Assembly: GCA_019114225.1 (NCBI GenBank)
Contig: DXFW01000020.1
Span: 142,171-206,170, forward strand
From: Candidatus Allofournierella pullicola
GTDB taxonomy: Bacteria > Bacillota > Clostridia > Oscillospirales > Ruminococcaceae
Reading direction: 5' to 3'
Length of the DNA stretch: 64,000 nt
Position 1 is the stretch's first letter. Each line of letters starts with the position of its first letter. Positions 18,099 through 25,841 of the stretch are shown piece after piece. Both the position numbers and the translations under genes were made by a program. The notes beneath the pieces are model-generated. The model saw only the letters and a list, made by a program, of their open reading frames with translations, was not told the origin of the DNA and searched no databases.

Positions 18099-18966
18099 GT
18101 TTCCCTCTCCAGAACAGCGCCTTCTTGGCTTCCTTCTCCTCGGGCGGCACCAGTTCCTCCTGCAGCAGGTTGAACAGGTTCTGCCGGTCCAGGCGGCGGA
18201 TCAGCACACCGTTTTTGGCCATGGAGATGATGCCGGTCTCTTCGCTGACCACCACCACCACCGCGTCGGAGTTTTCGCTCATGCCCAGGGCCGCCCGGTG
18301 ACGGGTGCCCATGTCCTTGCCGATCTCCAGATTGTCCGAAAGGGGCAAAACACAGCCGGCGGCTTTGAGGGTGCCGTCCCGCACCACCACCGCGCCGTCG
18401 TGGAGCGGGGTGCCTTCGTAGAAGATGGTGCCCAGGATCTCCGGGTTCACGTCGGCGTTGATGGCGGTGCCGGTGCGGATGATCTCCGAAAGGTTGGAAC
18501 CCCGCTCCAGCACGATCAGCGCGCCGGTGCTGGTGTCGCTCAGCTGCTCGGCCGCGTCGCAGATGGCAAGGCAGGCGTTCTGCCATTTGCCCCGCAGGCT
18601 GGGGTCGGCACGGCGGCTGTGGAACAGGTTCGACGCCCACTTGTCCGTGCGGCCCACCTGCTCCAGCGCCCGGCGCAGCTCCGGCTGGAACAGCACGATC
18701 AGCGCCAAAAAGCCGATCTGCAGCACCGCGTTCATCAAATAGGTCACGGTGCGCAGTTCCAGCGCGTAGGCAACGGCGTAGCCCACCAGCAGCACCACGG
18801 CGCCCTTGGCCACCTGGGCCGCCCGGGTCTTGCGCACCAGGGCGATCACCTCGTACACCACGAAGGCGACGATCAGAATGTCCAGGATATTGCGCGGGTC
18901 CTGGGTGATGGCGCGGAAATTATTGAATACCATGGTCAGCGTTCCGCTTTCGAACCAGTCTGCCAA
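18079..18966 (-). CDS. cdaA: Membrane diadenylate cyclase CdaA
   Basis: A 295-residue protein with three N-terminal transmembrane helices (about 20-90) and a cytoplasmic DAC domain carrying both active-site motifs, DGA (in TPLHDGAVVV) and RHR (in GTRHRAALG). It condenses two ATP into c-di-AMP, which controls potassium and osmolyte transport. The start is TTG with GGGAGGG seven bases upstream. It is the first gene of the cdaA-cdaR run. Confidence 0.95.
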   Translation of the reverse strand: MADWFESGTLTMVFNNFRAITQDPRNILDILIVAFVVYEVIALVRKTRAAQVAKGAVVLLVGYAVAYALELRTVTYLMNAVLQIGFLALIVLFQPELRRALEQVGRTDKWASNLFHSRRADPSLRGKWQNACLAICDAAEQLSDTSTGALIVLERGSNLSEIIRTGTAINADVNPEILGTIFYEGTPLHDGAVVVRDGTLKAAGCVLPLSDNLEIGKDMGTRHRAALGMSENSDAVVVVVSEETGIISMAKNGVLIRRLDRQNLFNLLQEELVPPEEKEAKKALFWRGKHEKKKD

Positions 18967-19079
18967 ACCAAGCCCTCCCTGTCAGGCGCCGCGGCGGGGC
19001 CGGGCGCCGAAAATCTCAACTTTTAGTATAGCATACCGCTGTTTTCTTGCAAAGTTTTTTTCGCGGAGCACCGCACATT

Positions 19080-20195
19080 TTACACATTTGCTTTTTCCAG
19101 CAGGGCCACCGCGTGGGCCGCAATGCCCAGGCCCTGGCCGGTGAAGCCCAGATGTTCCTCGGTGGTGGCCTTCACGCTCACCGCACCCGGCTCCATGCCC
19201 AGCGCCGCGGCCAGGTTTTGGGCCATGGCGGGGATGTGGGGCGCAAGTTTGGGCGCCTGGCAGAGGATGGTGGAATCCACGTTCACCGGCCGCCAACCCT
19301 GTTCGGCCAGCAGCTCCGCCACATGGCGGGCCAGAGCCAGGCTGTCCGCCCCTTTGTAGGCGGGGTCGGTGTCCGGGAAGTGCTTGCCGATGTCGCCCAA
19401 AGCCGCCGCCCCCAGCAGGGCGTCCATCACCGCATGGGTGAGCACGTCCGCGTCGGAGTGGCCCAGCAGGCCCTTTTCATAGGGGATCTTCACCCCGCCC
19501 AGGATGAGGCCCCGGCCCTCCACCAGTTTATGTACGTCGTAGCCGTGGCCGATACGCATGACCTTTTCTCCTTTCAGATCGTCGGGTGTGGTGATCTTGT
19601 AGTTTTCATACTCCCCTTCCACCAGCTGCACCGGCCTGGCCGCCTGCTCGAACAGCTGGCAGTCGTCGGTGACCGCCTCATCGCCGGCCAGCGCCAGATA
19701 GGCCGCCCGGTCAAAGCACTGGGGCGTCTGCATGGCAAAGAGTTTTTGGCGGGGCGGGGTGCTCTCCACAAGGCCCTCCGGCCCGGCCATCTTGATGGTG
19801 TCCTTCACCGGCACCGCCGGGGCGGCCGCGCCCGTTTGTTCCGCCGCTTCCAGCACCCGGGTGATCACCGCTTCGCTCACGAAGGGGCGGGCCGCGTCGT
19901 GGATGGCCACCAGTTCACCCTTTGCCGCCCGCACCCCTGCCAGGGCGCTGAGGGCGCGGGTGGCCCCGCCTTTCACCAGCGTCACCGGCTTTTGGCAGCG
20001 GGCCGCCGCGGCCCGGGCCGCGGTCTCGTCCGCCCCGGTGACGATGACCAGCTCGGAGACGAAGGGATGGCGGTCAAAGGCCGCCACGCTGGCGGACAGC
20101 ACCGTGCCACCGCCCAGCGGAGCCGAAAGTTTATCGAACCCCATCCGGCGGGACGAACCCGCCGCCACCAGCACCGCCGTGACCGTTTTTTTCAT
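19080..20195 (-). CDS. ispDF: Bifunctional IspD-IspF isoprenoid enzyme
   Basis: A 371-residue fusion. Residues 1 to about 210 form the CTP:2-C-methylerythritol 4-phosphate cytidylyltransferase ([13 protein letters not shown] nucleotide loop; [10 protein letters not shown]). From Met213 onward is the 2-C-methylerythritol 2,4-cyclodiphosphate synthase (GHGYDVHKL and [12 protein letters not shown] metal ligands). These are steps 3 and 5 of the MEP pathway. The intervening kinase IspE is not in the window. The ATG at 20195 follows GGAGGG. Confidence 0.95.
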   Translation of the reverse strand: MKKTVTAVLVAAGSSRRMGFDKLSAPLGGGTVLSASVAAFDRHPFVSELVIVTGADETAARAAAARCQKPVTLVKGGATRALSALAGVRAAKGELVAIHDAARPFVSEAVITRVLEAAEQTGAAAPAVPVKDTIKMAGPEGLVESTPPRQKLFAMQTPQCFDRAAYLALAGDEAVTDDCQLFEQAARPVQLVEGEYENYKITTPDDLKGEKVMRIGHGYDVHKLVEGRGLILGGVKIPYEKGLLGHSDADVLTHAVMDALLGAAALGDIGKHFPDTDPAYKGADSLALARHVAELLAEQGWRPVNVDSTILCQAPKLAPHIPAMAQNLAAALGMEPGAVSVKATTEEHLGFTGQGLGIAAHAVALLEKANV

Positions 20196-20257
20196 CGCGC
20201 AGCCCTCCGTTTTTTCAGCACACCGCCATTTTTGTATATTATTATAAAGGATATACG

Positions 20258-20286
20258 CAAAAAAATCCACCGGCGGAGCCGGTGGA
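20258..20286 (-). terminator. Terminator after spo0A
   Basis: A perfect stem (20266-20274 with 20278-20286) is followed on the minus strand by seven or eight T residues. It ends spo0A transcription just before ispDF. Confidence 0.88.
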
Positions 20287-20308
20287 CGGTTCTTTGCTGC
20301 AATGAGGC

Positions 20309-21055
20309 TCAGGCGCGGCGCTGCTTTTTGTCCAGGCGCATTTTGTCCGCGATCATGGCGATGAACTCGGAATTGGTGGGCTTGCCCCGCAGGTTGTGGA
20401 TGGTGTAGCCAAAGTAGCTGTTCAGCACCTCCACGTCGCCCCGGTCCCAGGCCACCTCGATGGCGTGACGGATGGCCCGCTCCACCCGGCTGGCCGTGGT
20501 GCCGTTCTGCTTGGCGATCTGCGGATAGAGGCGCTTGGTCACCGCGTTGATATAGTCCGGGTCTGCGGCGGTGAGCAGAATGGCGTCCCGCAAGAACTGA
20601 TACCCCTTGATGTGGGCGGGCACCCCGATCTGGTGCAGGATTTCGGTGACCGTGACCTCGTCGCTGGACGCTCCGTGGCTCTGGGCCGGCGCGCCGGAAG
20701 CACGGGTCACCCGGCTGGCAAGACTGGTCTCGTCGAAAGGCTTGAGAAAATAGAAAGCAAAGCCGCTGTCCAGCAGTTCCTGCTCCAGCTGCTCGTTCTG
20801 GAACGCACCCGTGACGTAGAATTGGGCACGGCCGCCCTCCTGCTCATACCGCTGCTTCACCGAGATGGCATCCAGCCCGGGCATGAAGGCGTCCAGCAGC
20901 ACTGCCTGGGGCCGCTGGGCGCGCAGCGCGTCCAGCGCCGCCGCGCCGTTCTTTTCGCACACATGCACCTCCACGCCCTTGGCCTCCAGGGCCGCTTTGC
21001 AGGCCGCCGTGTAGCCCGCGCCGGTATCCGTCATCAGGAATTTGATCGGTTCCAT
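20309..21055 (-). CDS. spo0A: Sporulation master regulator Spo0A
   Basis: A 248-residue response regulator. The receiver domain (4-120) keeps the phosphoacceptor Asp55 (VLLDAFMPG), Thr82 and Lys105. The C-terminal DNA-binding domain is clearly Spo0A ([32 protein letters not shown]). Of the acidic metal-binding pair only Asp10 remains; the next position is Thr11, where Bacillus has Asp. The ATG follows GGAGGAG. It lies directly downstream of spoIVB, the standard order. Confidence 0.96.
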   Translation of the reverse strand: MEPIKFLMTDTGAGYTAACKAALEAKGVEVHVCEKNGAAALDALRAQRPQAVLLDAFMPGLDAISVKQRYEQEGGRAQFYVTGAFQNEQLEQELLDSGFAFYFLKPFDETSLASRVTRASGAPAQSHGASSDEVTVTEILHQIGVPAHIKGYQFLRDAILLTAADPDYINAVTKRLYPQIAKQNGTTASRVERAIRHAIEVAWDRGDVEVLNSYFGYTIHNLRGKPTNSEFIAMIADKMRLDKKQRRA

Positions 21056-21192
21056 TTTCTTCTCCTCCAAAATGTGTATTTCCCTTAACGGAACCAATTT
21101 TACCATATATTACCAATTTATGCAAGAGTTTTTTCATTCCTGCGCCAGCAAACGCCCCTCTTTGCAGGCCAAAAGCGCTGGAAAGCGGCTTT

Positions 21193-22416
21193 TTATGCGG
21201 CTTTGCGCGCGGCTGCCGCGTCGGCACTGGCCAGCATATTCTCTGCGAAAATGCCAAATCCCCGGGTGGGGTCGTTCACCAGAACGTGGGTCACCGCCCC
21301 CACCAGCCGGTCGTTCTGCACGATGGGGCTGCCGCTCATGCCCTGCACGATCCCGCCGGTGGCGGCCAACAGCTCCGGGTCGGTGATGCGGATGACCATA
21401 TTGCGGTTGGGGTCCTCCTCGGTGAGGGAGATCTGCTCGATCTCCGCGTCGTACCAGGCCGGCTCATCGCCGCCGATGGTGGTGAGGATACGGGCGGGGC
21501 CTTCGCAGGCCTCCTGCGCCTGGGCCACCACCATATCCTGGCCGTCCATCACCCGGCGGATGGAACCATAGACGCCGGTGGCTCCGTTGATGAGGATGTC
21601 GCCCATGGCTCCCTCGCCGGTGAAACGGCCCTTCAGCTCGCCCGGCGCCCCCGCCGCGCCCGCCACATAGCCGGTGATGGTGACCGGGGCCACCTCGCCG
21701 CTGAGCAGTGCGATGGACTGGCCGGTGTCGGCGTCACTGATGGAGTGGCCAAGCCCGCCGTAGATCCCGGTGGAATTGTCCACAAAGGTAAGGGTGCCGA
21801 TCCCGGCAGAGGAATCCCGCACCCACATGCCCGCCCGCCAGCGCTGGGAGTCCGCGTCCTGCACGGACTGGAGCGAGGTGGTGTGCTCGGCGCCGTCCCG
21901 GGTGTAGACCAGCTGCACCGGGCGGCCCTCCGCGGCCTGGATGGCGGCGCTGACGTCGTCGTTGTCCACGGTTTTGTGCCCGTCTATGCTGACGATCACG
22001 TCCCCCATCTTCAGCCCTGCCGCCTTGGCCGGGTTGGCGGAACCCCCGGCGGTGCGTATGTCGGTGAAGGCCACCACCATCGCCCCGTCGGAAAACATCT
22101 TGATCCCAAAGGGAGTGCCGCAGACGGTGACCGCGCGGCGGTCCACCACCACGGCGCGCACTGTTTTGACCGGTATGCCTCCCAGCACCGACAGCGTCAC
22201 ATTATAGCTGCCGCCGGTGGGCACTGCCTGCACGGCGGCGGCCCCGCCCTTCGGCTCCAGCGGCACGATCCAGGGCATTTGGGCCAGGGCGAGCGTCTGG
22301 CCCTGGGGCACCATGAAGGTGTCCGGCAGCTGTGTGTAAAGATAGGTAAGGCAGCCCAGCGCCAGCGCGGCGGCTCCCACCGCCAGCGTCAGGCAGCGCC
22401 TGAAAAATGTGAGCAT
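21193..22416 (-). CDS. spoIVB: SpoIVB peptidase (S55 family)
   Basis: A 407-residue protein with an N-terminal membrane segment (about 10-28), a PDZ domain (about 100-200; GLKMGDVIVSIDG) and the S55 serine protease domain with His in GGLGHSISD and the nucleophile Ser363 in GMSGSPIV. SpoIVB is secreted from the forespore and cleaves SpoIVFA to trigger pro-sigma-K processing. It has a good GGAGG and precedes spo0A. Confidence 0.95.
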   Translation of the reverse strand: MLTFFRRCLTLAVGAAALALGCLTYLYTQLPDTFMVPQGQTLALAQMPWIVPLEPKGGAAAVQAVPTGGSYNVTLSVLGGIPVKTVRAVVVDRRAVTVCGTPFGIKMFSDGAMVVAFTDIRTAGGSANPAKAAGLKMGDVIVSIDGHKTVDNDDVSAAIQAAEGRPVQLVYTRDGAEHTTSLQSVQDADSQRWRAGMWVRDSSAGIGTLTFVDNSTGIYGGLGHSISDADTGQSIALLSGEVAPVTITGYVAGAAGAPGELKGRFTGEGAMGDILINGATGVYGSIRRVMDGQDMVVAQAQEACEGPARILTTIGGDEPAWYDAEIEQISLTEEDPNRNMVIRITDPELLAATGGIVQGMSGSPIVQNDRLVGAVTHVLVNDPTRGFGIFAENMLASADAAAARKAA

Positions 22417-22559
22417 GCAAATCGACCTCCCCGCCGGGGCGCAGAGCCGCCCCGGGTGCTCGGCCCGGCGGCAGCTGCCGCCGGGCCCTGGTGATTAGTA
22501 TGCTCCGTTTGCGCGGGATTATAGCCCGGCCAGCCGCGCCGTCTGTGTGCTCCTGCCGA

Positions 22560-22588
22560 TTGACAAACCCCGCCGCGGCTGGTACACT
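22560..22588 (+). promoter_or_regulatory. Sigma-A-like promoter
   Basis: TTGACA (22560-22565), a 17-bp spacer and TACACT (22583-22588) lie 48 bp before the gene at 22636. Confidence 0.75.
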
Positions 22589-22635
22589 GAAAACGCATGC
22601 GGCGTCAACGGTCTTGCAAGAGAGTGGTGAGCGAT

Positions 22636-23112
22636 ATGGGGTTCATGCAGTCTTATAAGCGTTTGGACAATCTCTGCCGCGATATGAACGGCGTGGGCGT
22701 GACCGGCTATCTGCAGGATATGGACAGTGCGCCGAAGGGGCGGGTTCGTGTGCCCGGGTGGGACGACGACCGGCGGCAGCTGAAACATTACCGCCATCTC
22801 CGCAACCGCATTGCCCACGAGAACGACGCTTGCGAGGAGGACCTCTGTTCCCCCGCGGACGCCGCCTGGCTGGAAGATTTTTGCCGGCGCATTCTGGAAC
22901 GCACCGATCCCCTTGCGATGTATTTTTCGTCCGGTGTTCAGAATGGTGTGCCCGCCGTTCAGGAACATGTGCCAGCTGCCCCGCTCCCGGCCCAAAGGCA
23001 GGGAAGGCAGCCCCGTGACTGGGCGCCGGAACTGTTCATGGCCGCGGTGGTGCTTGCGGCACTGGCGGGGCTTGTGTTTTTGGGCGCGCACATTGCGGTG
23101 ACCTTTTTCTGA
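22636..23112 (+). CDS. Small protein with RN-x3-H motif and C-terminal membrane anchor
   Basis: About 158 residues, not recognised as a named family. The first 90 residues are helical and contain RHLRNRIAHEND, with Arg56-Asn57 and His61 forming an RN-x3-H motif like that of HEPN-type RNases. The C-terminus (about 133-156) is a single transmembrane helix. The start was taken at 22636 because it follows a GGTGAG; GTG/ATG alternatives exist upstream (22597) and downstream (22645). It is monocistronic with its own promoter. A HEPN assignment is a guess from the motif. Confidence 0.65.
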   Translation: MGFMQSYKRLDNLCRDMNGVGVTGYLQDMDSAPKGRVRVPGWDDDRRQLKHYRHLRNRIAHENDACEEDLCSPADAAWLEDFCRRILERTDPLAMYFSSGVQNGVPAVQEHVPAAPLPAQRQGRQPRDWAPELFMAAVVLAALAGLVFLGAHIAVTFF

Positions 23113-23124
23113 TGTTTTCACAAA

Positions 23125-23162
23125 CCAAAAAACGCTGCCGGAGGAAGGCCCTTCGGCAGCGC
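23125..23162 (-). terminator. Terminator active on the minus strand
   Basis: A stem starting CGCTGCCG and closing CGGCAGCG is followed on the minus strand by six T residues. The nearest upstream minus gene is the collagen-like gene at 23298-23864, beyond tRNA-Leu. Confidence 0.6.
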
Positions 23163-23175
23163 GGCAATCAAATAT

Positions 23176-23259
23176 GCGGGTATGGCGGAATTGGCAGACG
23201 CGCCAGACTTAGGATCTGGTACCCCCGGTGTGCAGGTTCGACCCCTGTTACCCGCACCA
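23176..23259 (+). tRNA. tRNA-Leu (UAG)
   Basis: An 84-nt class II tRNA with acceptor GCGGGTA/TACCCGC, discriminator A and encoded CCA (23257-23259). The anticodon loop CTTAGGA gives anticodon UAG. The T arm reads GGTTCGACCC. Confidence 0.96.
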
Positions 23260-23299
23260 CGTCGGAGCAAGTGATAAATCACTTGCTCCGACGTTTTTT
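23259..23299 (+). terminator. Terminator of tRNA-Leu
   Basis: A perfect 15-bp stem (arms 23259-23274 and 23278-23293, four-base AT loop) is followed by six T on the plus strand, immediately after the tRNA CCA end. Confidence 0.92.
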
Positions 23300-23864
23300 A
23301 TTCTTTCCTTGTCAGCCTGATGACCGACACGGTGGCCGCACCGGAGCGGTCCGCCACATTGCTGTTATAGGTCAGGCTGAAACTGGTGGGTTCCGGCACA
23401 TGAATGATGACAGAACTGGACCCGTAGGCGCTGGAAAGCGCCGCCCCGGTTTTGAAATAGATTCCATAAAGCAGGTTGGACGTTCCGTTATAGGCAGGTG
23501 TGACCTGCATATAACCCGCTTCTTCCAATATGGCCGACACGCTGAACGAAATGCAGTAGTAACCGGGCGCCAGCTCGATCCGGGTCCCGTTTGCCAGCGA
23601 GATGTTCCCTGTGGGGTCCGCCGTGCCGGTGAGCAGCGGGATGGGCTGCCCGCTCTCGAATCTGCGTTCAAACACGAAAAAGGAGGCAAAGCAATCCTCC
23701 GCAGGCTCTCCCTGCGGCCCCTGGGGACCCGGTTCTCCCTGCGGTCCCTGGGGGCCGGGTTCCCCCTGCGGGCCCTGAGGGCCGCTGCAAATGCAGCAGC
23801 CGCAGGAGCTCCCGCAAGGCTGCCGCATAAAACCGGGCCTGCGATCCGGGTTCGTTTTTTCCAT
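23298..23864 (-). CDS. Collagen-like spore-surface protein (BclA-type)
   Basis: A 188-residue protein. A Cys-rich N-terminus (CGSSCGCCICS, residues 17-27) precedes a short run of Gly-Pro-Gln triplets (about 28-54), and a C-terminal beta-rich domain (about 60-188) resembles the trimeric head of exosporium BclA proteins. Such proteins coat spores as glycosylated trimers. The triplet run is very short, so it is a minimal member. No signal peptide is seen, as usual for proteins assembled in the mother cell. The start follows GTGGAGTG. Confidence 0.75.
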   Translation of the reverse strand: MEKTNPDRRPGFMRQPCGSSCGCCICSGPQGPQGEPGPQGPQGEPGPQGPQGEPAEDCFASFFVFERRFESGQPIPLLTGTADPTGNISLANGTRIELAPGYYCISFSVSAILEEAGYMQVTPAYNGTSNLLYGIYFKTGAALSSAYGSSSVIIHVPEPTSFSLTYNSNVADRSGAATVSVIRLTRKE

Positions 23865-24077
23865 ATCGTCTTCACTCCACCGTCAAAAATTTTCTGCCCC
23901 ACTATATGTTCGCGCCGGGCCGGCCGTGTCTTCGTCCTGTCCCCCTGTGCGGCGGGGGGCCCGCATGATTTTCGGCCGCAGATGGAAGTTTTCACAAAGG
24001 GCGGGGCCGCTTTGCTTATTTTACAGTGCATTTTGATAAAGTAATAAAATTTTTCTTTGATTTTATCCAGAAAAATA

Positions 24078-24106
24078 TTGACATCCTTTTTTGAGAGTGG
24101 TATATT
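24078..24106 (+). promoter_or_regulatory. Promoter of the ilv operon
   Basis: A consensus TTGACA (24078-24083), exactly 17 bp, then TATATT (24101-24106). It drives the T-box leader. The upstream gap 23865-24077 is AT-richer near the promoter and shows no gene. Confidence 0.9.
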
Positions 24107-24112
24107 TGACGA

Positions 24113-24590
24113 AATTAAATATGAAGGCTGTGACGAAGAGTGGCCGGAGATGGCCCGCTGCAGAGAGCCGGTGGTTGGTGCAAACCGGCGCGGAACGCCC
24201 CGCATGCCTGTCCCTTCCGAGCCGGAGCCTGAACCGCCCTTTCGGGCCAGTAGGGTCTCCCGCGTATGCTGCGTTAACGCATAGAGGTTGTTTGACTTCG
24301 AACAAAAGCAAAAGCTGTGACGAAGACGGACCCGCAACGAATTTCCCAGAGAGCCGGGGGTGGTGTGATCCCGGTAAAGGACAGCGGTGTTCCCATCCCT
24401 TCCGAGCTGGAGGCCCCAAAGGCGAAAGCCGAGTAGGCGTCTCCCGAGAATGCTGCGTCAGTGCATAGAAGTTTGTGGACTTCGAAGAGGTGGCGGGCCA
24501 GTGCGTCCGCAATTTGAGTGGTACCGCGAGTGTAAAATTTTACACCCGTCTCAAAGCAAAAATCGCTTTGAGACGGGTGTTTTTCGTTTC
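24113..24590 (+). promoter_or_regulatory. Tandem-Stem-I T-box leader of the ilv operon
   Basis: A leader of about 480 nt. Two related units begin with the same 13-mer GCTGTGACGAAGA (24127 and 24314) and each has the CAGAGAGCCGG distal Stem I motif (24161, 24347) and a CCCTTCCGAGC block closing the specifier loop. By alignment with glyQS-type T-boxes the specifier triplets are GTC (24210-24212, Val) and ATC (24395-24397, Ile). Only the second unit is followed by the T-box sequence (GAGTGGTACCGCGAG, 24516-24530), whose TGGT would pair with the ACCA end of tRNA. A competing terminator follows. The leader is expected to permit read-through when these tRNAs are uncharged. Confidence 0.9.
24542..24584 (+). 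terminator. T-box-controlled terminator
   Basis: A 16-bp perfect stem (24542-24557 with 24565-24580), seven-base loop, then TTTTT. Its 5' arm lies just after the antiterminator sequence, 33 bp before the ilvA start. Confidence 0.93.
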
Positions 24591-24616
24591 AGGGCAGTGT
24601 GGAAAGGGGAAAAAAC

Positions 24617-25807
24617 ATGTTATCTCTCGACAAGGTATTCGACGCCCAGCGGGTGCTGAAAAACATCGTGCGGGAAACCGCGGTGGTGAGGGCCTTTGGC
24701 ATTGCGCCGGAGTGCGAACTGTACCTGAAACCGGAAAACCTTCAAATCACCGGCTCCTTCAAGGTGCGGGGCGCGGGCTACAAGATCGCAATGCTCACCG
24801 AAGAGGAAAAGGCCCGGGGCGTCATCGCCTGCTCGGCGGGCAACCACGCCCAGGGCGTGGCGCTGGCGGCCTCCAAGAACGGCATCAAATCCCTCATCTG
24901 CCTGCCGGACACCGCCCCCATCTCCAAGGTGGAGGCCACCAAGGGCTTTGGCGCAGAGGTCTGCCTGGTGGAAGGCTGCTACGATGACGCCTACAAAAAG
25001 GCTTTGGAACTGAAAGAAGAGATGGGCTACACCTTCGTGCACCCCTTCGACGACGAAAACGTCATCGCTGGCCAGGGCACCATCGCGTTGGAGATTCTCT
25101 CCCAGCTGGACAACATCGACGCCATCATCGTGCCGGTGGGCGGCGGCGGCCTGATTTCCGGCATTGCCTACACCGCCAAGCAGATCCGCCCGTCGGTAAA
25201 AGTATACGGCGTGCAGGCGGCGGGCGCGCCCAGCATGTTCAACTCCATCCACGACGGCGCCATCGAGTGTCTGGACAGCGTGCAGACCATCGCCGACGGC
25301 ATTGCGGTGAAGCAGCCGGGCGAAAACACCTTCGCTCTGGTGCGGGACTATGTGGATGACATCGCCCTGGTGACCGACGACGAAGTGGCCTCGGCCATTC
25401 TGGCGCTCATCGAAAAGCAGAAGATGATCGCCGAGGGCGCGGGCGCGGTGGCGGTGGCCGCCGCCATGTTTGGCAAGTTCCCCCTGGCGGGCAAGCGGGT
25501 GGTGAGCGTGGTCTCCGGCGGCAACATCGACGTGACCAGCCTATCCCGCGTCATCGACCGGGGTCTTCTGAACAGCGGCCGGTCCTCCAGCCTGCTCATC
25601 GAACTCATCGACAAACCCGGCCAGCTGAAGGACATCTCCCGTATCATCGCCGACTGCGGCGGCAACGTCACCGGCGTGCATTATGAAAAGGGCGCCACCG
25701 AGAGCGTGCACGGCGTGTTCCTTCGCATTGACATGGAGACCCGTGACTTCGCCCATGTAAAACTCATCACCGACTCTCTCAAGGCCGAACACTTCAAACT
25801 TGTGTGA
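24617..25807 (+). CDS. ilvA: Threonine ammonia-lyase
   Basis: A 396-residue fold-type II PLP enzyme with the cofactor Lys49 in TGSFKVRGA, a SAGNHAQGVA phosphate loop and a GGGGL motif, followed by one C-terminal ACT domain (about 325-396). It deaminates threonine to 2-oxobutanoate, the first committed step of isoleucine synthesis. The ACT domain suggests allosteric control. The ATG at 24617 follows AAAGGGG; an upstream GTG (24599) is unlikely. It is the first gene of the operon. Confidence 0.95.
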   Translation: MLSLDKVFDAQRVLKNIVRETAVVRAFGIAPECELYLKPENLQITGSFKVRGAGYKIAMLTEEEKARGVIACSAGNHAQGVALAASKNGIKSLICLPDTAPISKVEATKGFGAEVCLVEGCYDDAYKKALELKEEMGYTFVHPFDDENVIAGQGTIALEILSQLDNIDAIIVPVGGGGLISGIAYTAKQIRPSVKVYGVQAAGAPSMFNSIHDGAIECLDSVQTIADGIAVKQPGENTFALVRDYVDDIALVTDDEVASAILALIEKQKMIAEGAGAVAVAAAMFGKFPLAGKRVVSVVSGGNIDVTSLSRVIDRGLLNSGRSSSLLIELIDKPGQLKDISRIIADCGGNVTGVHYEKGATESVHGVFLRIDMETRDFAHVKLITDSLKAEHFKLV

Positions 25808-25841
25808 CGGCCCCCACACCACAACAAAGGAGGAAACCACC

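Noticed and set aside
23690..23790. Tandem DNA repeat resembling a short CRISPR or minisatellite
   Set aside because: It encodes Gly-Pro-Gln triplets of the collagen-like protein in frame; no spacers.
24121..24500. Possible pair of 5S rRNA-like sequences
   Set aside because: The AGAGAGCCGG motif, specifier-loop closing block, TGGTACCGCG box and following terminator identify a T-box leader.
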